NCBI GenBank assembly: GCA_014281115.1
Contig: JACONQ010000005.1
Location: 3,472,001-3,536,000, forward strand
Source of the DNA: Laburnicola sp. R22_1
Taxonomy: Eukaryota; Ascomycota; Dothideomycetes; Pleosporales; Didymosphaeriaceae
Direction of reading: 5' to 3'
DNA: 64,000 nt
Positions 44,238-55,060 of the stretch are shown here, piece by piece. A program made the translations under genes and the position numbers. Within the stretch, counting starts at the first letter, position 1. Each line of letters opens with the position of its first letter. Below the pieces are notes generated by a model. That model was not told the origin of the DNA. It did not search any database and saw only the letters and a program-made list of their open reading frames with translations.

Positions 44238-45675
44238 CTACAACTCCTTCTTCAAGAAGTGCTCGGGCGCATGATCCGTTTCATAATCGACATGCACGTA
44301 CGCCCTCTCCACATCCGGCAAACTCTCCAACTTAATCTGCAGCGCCTCGGCAACATCGTGCGTAGCCTGCAGCGTCTCCCGGGGGTCCATGACGATGTCG
44401 ACTTCGACGATGAGCCGTGGGCCGGAATGGTATGCGCGGACGGTGTCGATTTGGCGGATGAAGGGGGAGTGCGTCATAGCTGTTTTGCACTGTTAGCACG
44501 CCTTTTCTCGGAGAGGGAGGAATGGGACGGGGGCAATTCTTCTTACATATATACGTGATAAGCTGGAGTGTAGGCGTGTCCGCCGAGACACCAATGAGCA
44601 GCTGGAATTCAGAAGATGCCGTCCTCGACCAGAGGAAGATAATAAGGCACGAGAGGACCAGTGCACCGCTAGGATCCAGCCACCATTTAAGCTTACTCCC
44701 GCCCACGCTGCTCAAGACACCGAACCCATTGATGAACAAATCGTTCCGGTGGTCCTCCCAGAGAATGCGCACTTGGCTGTACTTGTTGCGTATCGCCCAG
44801 CAGTACAAGAAGAGGCTGAATTTGGTGACGAAGGCGATGCACACGGCGATGACGGAGGGGAGGTAGAACTTGTTCACGTCGCCGCTCTTGTGCGTGGCAA
44901 ATTCGCGGATGGACTCGACGATGATGACGACCGAGACGGTGATCATGAGGAAGCAGAAGAAGATGTTGCCCGCCGTCTCGATGCGCGCCTTGCCGCTGGG
45001 AAACTTCCGGCCGTCGACGCGCTTGACGGCGCGCGCGGAGAGAATGAGCATGAGGTTCGACATGGGGTCGAAGAGGGAGTCGGCCATGGTGGTGAAGAGC
45101 GATAGCGACCCGGACGAGGCGGCGGCGTAGAGCTGGAGCACGGCGAGGATGACGTTGGCGACGAAGCTGCCCACGACGGCGATCTTGTACTTTAGATGGT
45201 TCGCGCCCTCCTCTTCTTTCGCGTCCCGGCGGTGGTCATCGACGGGCTTGAGCAGCCGCTCAATGTTCTCGTTCTGCTTCGAGTAGAAATCCTCCAGCTT
45301 GCGCGCCTGTCCGGCTTTTTTGTTCAGCGTGACGGGCCCGAAGCCATCGCGTTTCCGGGACGTGTTTGCGAGTATCGCCGCAAGCTCGCCGGCGGGCTTG
45401 AGGCTCTCGGCGAGCCGGTAGGGGTCGTTTGCGAGCGTGTACTGCGGGAGCGATAGTCTCTCGACGTCGCTTGCGTGGCTGGCGACATGGCGGGCGTGCG
45501 TCTCGTCGGTGCCGTCAGCGGGCTGCGATGTCTCGACAGCAGTGCTAGCGCCGTCCGATCGGGCTGCGGGCGCGTAGATGGGTGTGGAGGTCGGGGTGGA
45601 GTCGCCGGTCGGGTGGGCCTGAAACGGAGAAGGTTTGAGCGAAATGGCCCGATGCAGGTCTGGTTCGGAACCCAT
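44238..45675 (-). CDS. Cation diffusion facilitator, Mn/Fe-type
   Basis: Membrane metal(2+)/H+ antiporter, complement(join(44238..44479,44547..45675)), 456 aa. After a disordered N-terminus of about 150 residues come six hydrophobic segments and a cytosolic beta-alpha-beta domain. The metal sites read D199-x3-D203 (ADSLFD) and D308-x3-D312 (EDHRND); DxxxD in both helices marks the Mn-transporting CDF subgroup, while Zn transporters have HxxxD. The 67-bp intron (GTAAGA...ACAG) restores QLITYISMTHSPFIRQIDTV; the tail RAYHSGPRLIVEVDIVMD is typical. Likely vacuolar or Golgi; that is inference. ATG 45675. Confidence 0.88.
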
Positions 45676-45793
45676 GGCTGAAGCCGAACCTGGGAAGAGG
45701 ATCGGATGGCCGGCACAGAGAGGCAGACGCGTAGATATAAATGCGCCGCAGTTTCCATGCCCCGCGGCCGCCAAGGGCCCGCTATCGCTACTC

Positions 45794-47853
45794 TCACCGA
45801 CTCCCTTGGGCATTCACCCCCGCACCTGTCGTCATCTCGCCGTGCTTGCGCAGGAATGCTTGCAGCCAGAGGAAGTTGTTGATGCTTTCTGCACGCGTCG
45901 TCAGCAGTCTACCCTCCGCGCGGATGCCATCACCTACGGTTGAACGCGTGCCAGTCAAAGAAGCCAAAAGTGACACCCACTCGAATGATCTCGCTGACAA
46001 AGTACGGCCGATGCTCAGGAAGCCTGCTGGACGCTGCACCGCCAGTCAATAACCTACCGTCGTCAGCAAAATCTCACACAGGGTGAGCAATTGTCTCGCA
46101 CGACTTACATCCACAGGTACAGATACGGCGCCGTCTTCCAAAAGTCGAGCCGAAGCTTCTTGAGCACGACATGGAGGCGGCTTGCGTATTCCGTGTTGAC
46201 CGCGTCGTCATGCCCTATTCTGGACACCACCGCGCAAAAATGAATAGTCCCCGCTATCCGCACAGCTTCTTCCACATTGCCCTCCGTAGTTGAGGACGTT
46301 TCCTCGCTTCCAGGGCTATCATAAGCTTGCAATCTCGCCCAGCATCTCTCCCTCCTAAGCTTGAACAGTGCCGCTTCTCTGGCCGCCGTTTCCGCGTCAG
46401 AGACCTCGATGCAAAGCATCTCAAACGCATCGAAAGCATCCCTGAGTACATCGAGACTCGATCGAAGCTCTGGAATCGAGGCCGATGTGCTAACTCCGGC
46501 ACTGTTTACGGCGCGGAGTGGCGACTGCGGGAAGAAGGTCTTTGGAGTACCTTTGTGTCCGTCTCGCAGGACAGGGTCTTTGACTTCGAGGAATAGCGGC
46601 ACTTCGTTGGAACACGACGAGTGTATCATGTCCACACTACCAACACGTAAGTCGAGTTGCTTCCAAATCAACGACGTAGACTTACAGCAAAGCGAGATTG
46701 CCAATATAGAAGCCCTCTTCCGACATGCACTTCTGAACGCCTCCCCGCATATCAAACATCTGGCGAAGGCCCCGCTCATGCGTCACGACAAGACGGCTGC
46801 CTCGAAGGTTCTTCGACCCGTCAGTCTTCCCCTAGTCACCATACGCCGGAAAAAATACCTCGTACATAGCCATGCTTGTAACAGCGAGGATGGTCTCTTC
46901 AGCCAGAGCAGTAGCAGGATTCTCTAGAGCGGCATTGATCAATTGCAGACTGCGAGCTTTAAAATAATGGTGGTCGTTGCCGACGATACCACTGACTAGG
47001 TCGCGATGGGCGCAATAGAAGAGCGAACAAGCCAGTAACATCAGTGGGCTGTCGCGAGCTTGTTTGAGCCAGTGCGAGAGTATGCTCTGGGTATCTGGAC
47101 CGCTAGCGCCAAAGCTGAGGGTATCTATTGAGGTTCTATCGTTAGCTGCTGCGACCGAATAGTGTCACGAAGACGGGCGACTTACAGTGAGACACAATCT
47201 CCTTCACTCGATTGAACCAAGTTTTTGGCATCCATGATGGGTCGTTGGGGTCGATGAGGTACTGAAACTGTGGTCTGGAGATGCCAGATTCATGTGTCGA
47301 AGCCGGAGCCGGAGCCGGGGACGGAGCGTATAACCGGCCATCAGGGTCTAGACGAAAACTCGCTCCTGTTACGGGTTTCCCTTCAAAAACCGTCCGCGGT
47401 CGACTCTCCAAAGGCCGGCGGTATTGTGTTGAATTCGCAGGACGAGGCGACGTGCGCAAGGATATTCGCTCATGGTTAGTTGAACCGACTGTCCCTGAAG
47501 TGCTCGAAGAAGACGAGATGGGCGAGTAGTTATTATCAAAACTACGCTTTTCCGGCGCAGTATAGAATGACAACGGCCCATCCGACGCAGTTTTGCTCTC
47601 CTTCAAAGCTGCGGTCCAACCCGCCGGAGCTCGTATCGGCAACCCTCCAAACGAAGGTGCGATATCATCTAGGTAGGTAGCGAAAATGTCAGCGCAGGGT
47701 CCAAATGTACGCGTCATAAGCACTGCACGTACGTCGATGGTGCTGCTTCGCTTCTCTTCTCCTCTTCTGACTTTCCCTCATGACATGCGACTTCACCAGC
47801 TCGGACTTCTCCGGCCGCGCCCCTTGGTGCGACACAAACGTGAAGTTTACCAT
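45794..47853 (-). CDS. Fungal transcription-factor-like protein with in-frame TAG
   Basis: Fungal_trans_2/DUF3468-like regulator without a Zn2Cys6 finger. Six exons with clean GT-AG ends: complement(join(45794..45888,45938..46053,46109..46636,46686..47124,47186..47668,47733..47853)), 594 codons. It starts MVNFTFVSHQGARPEKSELV, the common N-terminus of these proteins, then LMLLACSLFYCAHRDLVSG, RQMFDMRGGVQ (the RGG motif) and C-terminal RPYFVSEIIRVGVTFGFFDW. TAG at 46832-46834 interrupts exon 3 after MYEVFFPAYGD; GKTDGSKNLRGSRLVV continues in the same frame. A 27- or 33-bp intron with GT-AG ends could remove it but would be unusually short. So: broken gene, micro-intron, or readthrough. It probably acted as a nuclear regulator. 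Confidence 0.72.
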
Positions 47854-49626
47854 GCTGCACTGCAGTCTTGCTGGATAAAGGAAGTATTCGGGGCCTCTGT
47901 GGCGTGGCGGTGCGTATATATGGTCCCTTTTTTTTCGGAGAGTTTTTGGATTAAGTGGTCATTTTCGGTATGCGAAGAACCTGCATGGCTTCGTATGCAA
48001 GTGTTGGTTCTGACTTCACGACCATGCGGTTGATTGTGTAGCAAGCGGGTACCTCAGGCTGGCAAAAAGCGAACGGACATGGATGATGGATGCCGATCCG
48101 CGCCGGGAGGCAGCAGTCGTGATGGCTATTATGGCCTTCAAGAAGCATGCAAAGGAGTTGTTTACCCTGCCACGACTACAGCGGTCTTGTGAGGTAGCCT
48201 CGCCCGGGAAAATGCACTACAATCGGAGAGTTTCGTTGATGCCCGGTGTGGATCTATAGCCTTTTCCCGATTCCTCGAGATTCGGTCTGCGATGAGGAGA
48301 ATGCGGCGGCTATGACACAGGAAGCCTTGGGTAGGTCAGCGTTGTTGTGGTCTTGGTCGTTAGTCTACCTAGCGATGTGGTATGGAACATGGAGTGGTGT
48401 GGGCCGCGTGACTTTGGAATAGCTTCACTCACATGTGAGGCCCTGCGATGCGAACGAGAGGTAGCGAAACACCTCTCTCTCTGTGTGTGTACGTCTCTGT
48501 GTGTACGTACTACAGACAAGTCATGCACAAGTATACTATCTAGCCTGAGGGTTGACCACGCATCCACGTTCAAATAGTACCAATCCTTAGCAGCCCCGGC
48601 ACCAACTCTACGGATCATTCGCTGCGCAACGATTGGACGTACCCGATCCTTGGTCCTTATCATGGCAATTGACGTCCCAAGGATTGGGAACGGGCTCGCT
48701 ACGGTACCGAGTGTGTGTGTGTGTATGTTTGTGGAGGTGGAGGCGCCCCAACAAAGCGGAGATGGACGGACCAATGGATGGATACTTAAGGTGGATAGCT
48801 CGTGCAGCTAGCCTAGCTAGCTGTATGTACGTCGTCTGCGCTGCAAGCTTAGGATTACCTAACCTACTTCTGATAGATGGTTGGATTGGATTGGATTGAT
48901 TGTGAAGAGCTATTTTTGTAGGTGGTTGCGGTCTAGAGCGTGTGGGAAGTACACTCTTGCGGCGGAGGTGGTGAGCCGTACTTGCCATTGCGGGGTTCCG
49001 ATGCAAGATGAGGTGTATGGCTACAAATGAGTGTACATAGACGCGCTGGGGTTGTAGTACCTAGTCGCGGAAAAATCAAACGGCTACCTTTCTTGCACAG
49101 TATAGTATAGCATAGCATAGGTACAGTTGATGACGTTGCTGACAGTCTGAGTGAGTGACGGCGATTGATGATTTGGAGCCGTTCCGTTTCGTGCGAGAAA
49201 GATGACCTCGCTCCATTGTGGCGGGCTTGGTCTACGGATGCATCGATTAGAGAATCCTTAACCTCGTTAACAAGTCAGATTTTTGCAGGAGCTGGTGTAC
49301 GTGTGAAGTAAGAGCCGAGGTCCTACATGCATTGCATGCATCGTCCTTCTGCATGGATTCGGGGCTCTCGCGTCTTATTCAGACAGTGTCCATGGGTGTG
49401 GTCTGAACTTTCTGTATGTGAGAGCGTATTCGTAGCGGTATCGTATTGAAAACGAGTCGATGACTACCTAAGGTAATGCAGGTGTTCACCGGCATGATCT
49501 AGTACATCAATCGCTTTCCAACATTAAAGGTTTAGGCCGTCATCTAGCCGGGAACACTCCAAATTTTACAATTCCCGGTGGGGAGTTCCAGCTTTCTTCT
49601 GCACTCCAGCATGAGCGTAACCGATT
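47854..49626. other. Long gene-free stretch
   Basis: About 1.8 kb without a supported gene. It holds a GT microsatellite (48709-48724), a mixed CT/GT tract near 48470-48510, short self-similar tracts (gctagcctagctagctg near 48808) and a tatagtatagcatagcatag tract near 49100. AT-rich and repeat-like but no element boundary found. Confidence 0.45.
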
Positions 49627-50319
49627 ATGCCCGCCGGTCGGCGGTTACAAGGCTCATGTGCATGCAAAAGTCGCAAAATCGAATGTGATCTATTGAATAC
49701 ATGCGCCAATTGCCGTATGTATATCTCATCTGACCTGCGAGTACAAGATCGTACCCCGCAACAGGGGCCGCAAAGCCACGAGATGCTTGCCGATGACCGG
49801 GAAACGGCACCAACCATCCAGCTTGGTACAGCAGCAAAATACACAATCCAACTAGCAACGGCAGCGAGTTAAGAGCAGGAGGAAGTGGAACGAGAAGCAG
49901 ATGAAGGACAGGAATGGCGTCCTCACCACCAACAAGTGGAGGATCACTTCTCTCCCCATCAACTCCAATCACAGTCTCAGTCTCCATCGTCGCTTCACAG
50001 AGCCACTGTCGCCAATCGTCGATTATGGCATGAACACTGGGGAGATGAGCCAGCTCCTCGCATCCTCAGATCACCCTGGCACAGCTCCATGGCTTCGGCC
50101 AGGGGGTCCTCACTAGAACGCCCAGTCGCCACCCTCTCTGTTCGAAAGCCATGTGTTTATGACCAGAATTGGTACCGGGCTAGGAATCTCGTTAGCAGAG
50201 CCGTATCTTGTCGTCGTAGCTCGCCGCATACGAGGATCTTGATCAACCTTGTCAACTCAGCCCTAGCATCAGGAACTATCATGGACGTTATTGATAAGTG
50301 CATTGATCATTTCGTGTAA
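49627..50319 (+). pseudogene. Decayed Zn2Cys6 regulator remnant
   Basis: Starts GSCACKSRKIECDL then TCANCR, clearly a Zn(II)2Cys6 binuclear cluster with the first Cys-x2-Cys collapsed to Cys-x-Cys. The sixth Cys follows in another frame (LTCEYKIVPRNRGRKA), either past a small intron or a frameshift. Downstream, TAA at 49870 interrupts a Glu/Gln/His-rich frame that continues to 50319. With a spoiled zinc cluster it is most likely dead. Confidence 0.5.
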
Positions 50320-51016
50320 TACATGTTCGCTAGCACAGGGGTCTCGAATATCTCAGCATTGGAATACCCCAGACTTCTGTAACGTGAGCAGCCTAACCTC
50401 TGAGCTTCCTATGTAGCGCGTCGTTCGACTTCAGTTTTCAACTCCACGATGCTCTTGCCATAGGATGGAGAATAGTAGCCAAGATCAAAAGACCTTCGCC
50501 TACATATAGAGCCCATCCACCAGCTCACAAATGAATCTTATTAAAGGTCTGTACACTGTGGTAAATACCTCTTTTGCCAGAAACTCACACATCCAGTCTG
50601 GGAAGCCAGATTCTGTCTCTTGGTTTTTGTCGGCTTCCATTTTCACAACTATGTCTCACAAGGATACCGATGTCAAAGAGCTCGCACACTTGTCGGAGAT
50701 CAAACCGGCTTGTTATTATGTTTTGAATCCGATCGAAAGATCAATCATATGAAGATATGGTGGTTGTCCTGTTATGACTACCATAATGTACGACCAACGG
50801 ATAATGTACAGCCAATGGACTGGAGAAAAGCTATGTCTGAACCTTTGCCAACAGTTCTAACAATTGAGAACCAAATCCACCCCCATATTCACAAACGTCG
50901 GTATAACCACATATGGGAGAAACTGATGCTTTCTGACTCGTACTTCTGGAGAGTCTCCACTGCAACATCAATACAGATGGATTCCATTGTCTGGGGACAC
51001 AGGACAATTACATGCC
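50320..51016. other. Spacer
   Basis: No gene I can support; short frames (for example 50620-51030 on plus) lack recognisable features. Confidence 0.35.
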
Positions 51017-52397
51017 CTACTTGCGCTTAATCCTCCTGCTGGACACAAACACTATGTCATCTTCCTCATTGTTCGAAGCACGATGGGTTCGGGCTGCTAG
51101 TGTTGCCCTATTCTTTGTCCTCGTTCGACGCGCGATCGGTTCGTCGACTCCGCCGTCACTGTCCGACGCGACAGCGCTAGAGCCACGTTGTGTCTTCATC
51201 CGCTTCTTGGGAATACTCTCGTTGCTGGTCTCGAGTTTGCGCTTCTTGTTCGATCCGCCTTCGCTGTTCGACGCGACAGTGTTAGAGCCACGTTGTGTCT
51301 TCATCCGCTTCTGGGATAGACCCTCGTCGCTCGTCTCGGGTTTGCGCTTTTTGTTCGATTGTGGGAGAGTCTCGGCGTGGGTTTGTGCTCGGGTCTTTCG
51401 AACTCCAAGGTTTGTATTCATTTGTACGCCGCTTCCTCCATCGGTCATTGGTGTCTGATTGATGAGAACATGTAAAGCTCTGGAACGATGGGTAAACGGC
51501 AGCTCCCACCTCGGGGGTAGAGGTGTGGTTGGAGCTTGAATCGTAGGTCGCGAACCTTCACCAAATGTCTGTGGCGGCATAATCGAAAGATCGCGTCCCT
51601 TGTTGGAACGTGCAGGTGCGGGAGTATCGAGCATCCGGGAGGCATTGCTTCGCTTTGACTGACGCCCAATTCGACCATGCGTAGCTGCGACCGGCATATC
51701 AGAAATGCTAGAGGACGCCTGCTCGACGACATCAACGTTGCCTGAGATCTTATGTTCGTCTGACGACTCGTCAACTGGCGGATTTGGATCCAAATCCTCG
51801 AATATATTTGCGCCCATATAGGGAATTGTGGAATCGAAAGGATGCGACGAAGTTCCAATCTTGTAACCCGGTAGAAGGTTCCCGTTCTTGTCCACGGGAA
51901 CAGCCACACTCTTCGCAGCGATGTAACACTTGCGCGCTTTGCTCTGCTGCTCTAGGTGCTCGGCTGCAAGCTCCTTCCGAAGACGCACGCGAAGCTTCTC
52001 TGCGAGACCGTAAGCGTTAACACCTTCGAGCGCGGAACACGGACGTACCAGCCTGCAGCGTATCAATCCTCCGTGTTGCAATATCCTCCTCAATCTCTTC
52101 TTCCACGCATGCGTCGCACCAGAAGTCGGCTCCGATATTGTCCTGGGCTTTGCCCCTGCGCGATCGCCTGTTGTTGACAACGTGCCAGCAATTCGCGCCG
52201 CATAGCTCATTCGGTTGCTTTGTGTTGATAGCGTGGCCGCATGCAAGGACATGCTCGCTGGCCCTTATGGGGTTTAGACACGGGTCGTTGCCAAATCTAG
52301 GCTCGACGTGCGGGTCTGCAGGCCAAACTGATTAGCGACAGTTACATGTATGAGGCTGCAAAACCCTACAAGTAATCGTTTCTTTGACTATTGGCAT
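51017..52397 (-). CDS. Cys-rich orphan protein, putative zinc-binding family (member 2)
   Basis: Unrecognised protein whose conserved block is only visible after splicing. Read as complement(join(51017..51999,52049..52315,52370..52397)), 425 aa. Intron 1 (54 bp): GTAGGG, CTAAT branch, GCAG. Intron 2 (49 bp): GTACGT to CGCAG. Exon 2 gives HVLACGHAINT with C35-x-H37, C48-x3-C52 (LCGANC) and C76-x2-C79 (FWCDACVEEE), the same order as members 1, 3 and 4. After it, a charged helix (KLRVRLRKELAAEHLEQQ), then a disordered tail with a 35-residue unit repeated twice (KKRK...KRMKTQRGS), rich in nuclear-localisation-like KKRK patches. No signal peptide. Probably nuclear; function unknown. Head-to-head with member 3. 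Confidence 0.68.
51160..51370 (-). repeat. Two 105-bp coding repeats in member 2
   Basis: The sequence agccacgttgtgtcttcatc recurs exactly 105 bases apart (51181 and 51286). Each unit codes 35 residues of the form NKKRK-ETS-(E/D)-KRMKTQRGS-VAS. The units differ at several positions, so the duplication is not brand new. Confidence 0.8.
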
Positions 52398-52705
52398 TTT
52401 GCAGGAGGTGGACCGCGTTTCGGTGAGTTGTCCACGCGATTTTGAGGTTGTTGGTTGACTGTGGTCAGGTTTCAAGTGGTGCGGTGGAGTGTGCAGCTGT
52501 AAGGCCATTTATACCTATGACGTGGAGTGGGGAAAGGGAATTTTGAGTGAATGGGGTTGTGGTGAAAGCTAAGGTGTATGACTGATATTTTTTGGCGCGG
52601 TTGCCCAGCATTGTTTTTCACTCATTGTTTGGTGGCCTGCCAAAGCTATAACGCTTGAACACCTCATAATTTTCTTTGACCACAACCCCGAACTCTTAGA
52701 CAGGT
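52398..52705. promoter_or_regulatory. 308-bp divergent promoter between family members 2 and 3
   Basis: Only 308 bases separate the two divergent starts, suggesting a shared control region. The arrangement could have arisen by an inverted tandem duplication. No defined operator is seen. Confidence 0.45.
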
Positions 52706-53548
52706 ATGCTCATCTCTGATAAACATACGTATCGAACCCAAGTGGGGGCACTGACCCAAGTACCACCTTTCATTCCGCGGCCAGTAACATTGCGTATGCT
52801 GGAGCAGGCCCGCAACCTCGATCGAAACTCCGGCCAGAATCCGTTAAGGACCCTCATGTCCCGGATCACTTCCTATCAGGCCAACCTTCTGCAGGCACAG
52901 CATGGGAAGGCGTGTGAGACTTCGTCGACTCACTACCATGATTTGAAATGCGGGCACACAGTCACCACATCAACCGCCTGGCCCTCTGCAACAGACCCCA
53001 AGTCCCTGTGTGCCTCAAATTGCAAGCGCTCTCAGCCAACGAGAGACAGCACGCTCATCCCCATCCTCTGCCCTGTGTGCTTGGAGACACTGATTCGGCG
53101 CAACTTCATCAAGACTTGGAAGGAGTTTCGTTCTGCCGGACACGCACCAGACTCCGATCCAGATATCAATGTCGAGATGTGGCTTTATAGCAGCGCAAGA
53201 GAGCTGGCGAAGTCTGGCCTCAGGATCGCACAGGGAACATCGGGCATCTTCCTACTTTCCAGCGAGAATGAACATGCGCAGATCGACTTCGTACCGTCGG
53301 TCGTTACTGACATGTACGGCAAGTGGAGTTTCCGTGGGAGGCAGCGCATGCGTAGCCGCAGCCGGTCGCCTAGCAGAGTGCTTCGATGGAGCAGAGAAGC
53401 CAAAAAGGAGTATCGCGACCGCACACCGCTCCGCATGGGTGCATGTGCCGATATGAACGAACTTTCTGAGCTTTTGACTGACACAAAAGTCGGGCTATTA
53501 GTGGATAACGAGATCGACAGCTTGCTGAACGGTGTTGCAGGCCTCTAG
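52706..53548 (+). CDS. Cys-rich orphan protein, putative zinc-binding family (member 3)
   Basis: Unrecognised 280-aa protein, single exon from ATG 52706. The family block is YHDLKCGHTVTT with C82-x-H84, then C102-x3-C106 (LCASNC) and C122-x2-C125 (ILCPVCLE). The 17-residue gap between H84 and C102 is longer than in members 1, 2 and 4. Downstream, SARELAKSGLRIAQ looks helical, and an Arg/Ser-rich stretch (GRQRMRSRSRSPSRVLRW) resembles SR-type or nuclear targeting sequence. No signal peptide or membrane segment. A later ATG at 52796 is a possible start. Zinc binding is inferred from the spacing only. Confidence 0.65.
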   Translation: MLISDKHTYRTQVGALTQVPPFIPRPVTLRMLEQARNLDRNSGQNPLRTLMSRITSYQANLLQAQHGKACETSSTHYHDLKCGHTVTTSTAWPSATDPKSLCASNCKRSQPTRDSTLIPILCPVCLETLIRRNFIKTWKEFRSAGHAPDSDPDINVEMWLYSSARELAKSGLRIAQGTSGIFLLSSENEHAQIDFVPSVVTDMYGKWSFRGRQRMRSRSRSPSRVLRWSREAKKEYRDRTPLRMGACADMNELSELLTDTKVGLLVDNEIDSLLNGVAGL

Positions 53549-54184
53549 GTCGGACTGGACAACCCACTAATGATCAGAGGACACGAAGACAATTTGTGTC
53601 TCGCGTAGCTTAGGAGACACTCTGTAGATATTTCTGCGTCAATATATTTGGCTCTTGCTATCTGTGAATTGCATTCTGAATGCTTCCTTGGTCAGTGACG
53701 TTTAGATCAGCCTGCTTAAAGTGCGAGGATGGAGAAGTCAGTCTCAGAATTGCCTGAAAGGTATCAGCTCTGAGTTTCAACCGTAGATGCTGTTTGTGAA
53801 TCAAGTGTGTTTGGATGTTCAATGTACGCACTCACCGCGTCTCACCCAGGCGAACACAATGGTCAAACTTTTGCTACTGCACAAACTACAGACGTACATA
53901 AAGTCTAGTGCGTGGCTGCTGGGTTACATGACACAATGAAAAAACTATATACGTCTATCATTAAGCGGACATTGTGGTTGAACGATGCAGACATTGTTCG
54001 GTGGTCTGTCCGATGAATGGTGCCCACACAATTCAGTCATCTCATCTTTCCTTGCGAACTATAAAAGAAGCTACATTTTCTTCTCCCATACAGCAAACAT
54101 ATCCAACCTTCTCAGCTTCGACAGTTAGAGATACACATTTTTTAACTCAGAACACTTATCATTAACCGATCAACCATCGATCTA
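53549..54184. other. Spacer between family members 3 and 4
   Basis: About 640 bases; no gene seen. A pyrimidine-rich leader (cttctcagcttcgac) precedes the start at 54185. Confidence 0.4.
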
Positions 54185-54703
54185 ATGGATCAAATCGAGA
54201 CCGCGTACCACCAGCTCGCTCAATCCTGCATGCCTTGCAATTCTTCCAGCAGGTACCACGATTTAGATTGCGGTCACCGTCTACGCACTCCAGACATCGT
54301 CGAGTGCGGCAAGAATTGCGCTCACTCCGGCACAGGTAAGGTCTTCATCTGCCGCGCATGCTACGACCGCGAAGCCTGCATTGGATTGGGCATCGAAGTC
54401 GAGTGGGAGGCTGACCATCGCGCGTTAGTGTATCAGGTTCATATACCAGAAGATATTCAGAGCGTGGATAGGATCGCCGATGCGGTCGTTGCGGAGCGCA
54501 TGGACAGCTTAAAGCACGACGGTCGGACGGATCATGTCCCGGTGCGCCGGTTTAACCCTGCCGTCAAGTTCCTGCACGAGCATCCTGAGGCCTTCCCGGG
54601 CTTGCAGGATGTGATTGATTTGATGGATGGGATGACGGTGCAGGAGTATCCCGAGGTGGATGAGGTTCTGCAGTGCATGACTGACCTTGAGATGGATAGC
54701 TAG
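54185..54703 (+). CDS. Cys-rich orphan protein, putative zinc-binding family (member 4)
   Basis: Unrecognised 172-aa protein, the shortest and most compact of the four, so it best defines the core. YHDLDCGHRLRT gives C29-x-H31; C41-x3-C45 (ECGKNC) and C56-x2-C59 (FICRACYDRE) follow. Two more Cys (C15, C18 in SCMPC) lie N-terminal and may complete a second site. The acidic C-terminal half (EYPEVDEVLQCMTDLEMD) is helical-looking. ATG 54185 is the first in frame. No targeting signal. It sits about 640 bp from member 3 on the same strand. Confidence 0.68.
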   Translation: MDQIETAYHQLAQSCMPCNSSSRYHDLDCGHRLRTPDIVECGKNCAHSGTGKVFICRACYDREACIGLGIEVEWEADHRALVYQVHIPEDIQSVDRIADAVVAERMDSLKHDGRTDHVPVRRFNPAVKFLHEHPEAFPGLQDVIDLMDGMTVQEYPEVDEVLQCMTDLEMDS

Positions 54704-55060
54704 AGCTGAGATTTTGGAATGCATTTTCCAGAATGATGGTGACTATTTCTGGTAGTCATACGTGTCAAAAGGCTGGCCCTGCTCGACTAGGTCTTAGTTG
54801 GAAGTGTGCGATAGCGGGACCAATGACAGATAGAGAAAATACAAAGATGATCACCCCCAAATATTGACGAGATTTTTAAGCAAATGCACCTGCATTTCTC
54901 AGTGAACCCTGGCATGTGCACACTCGTATGTTTTGTGCCCCTTTCGTTGCTTTTTAATCTACTCATTCAAATACGGTCAGGTGGCAAACAAGACAAGTCG
55001 TTTCTTAGTAGTGAGATTTTAGGATAAGTCGAATAGGTCGAACGCAATAGATCGATAGTT
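54704..55060. other. Convergent spacer
   Basis: No gene seen; 3' flanks of member 4 and the membrane protein. Confidence 0.4.
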
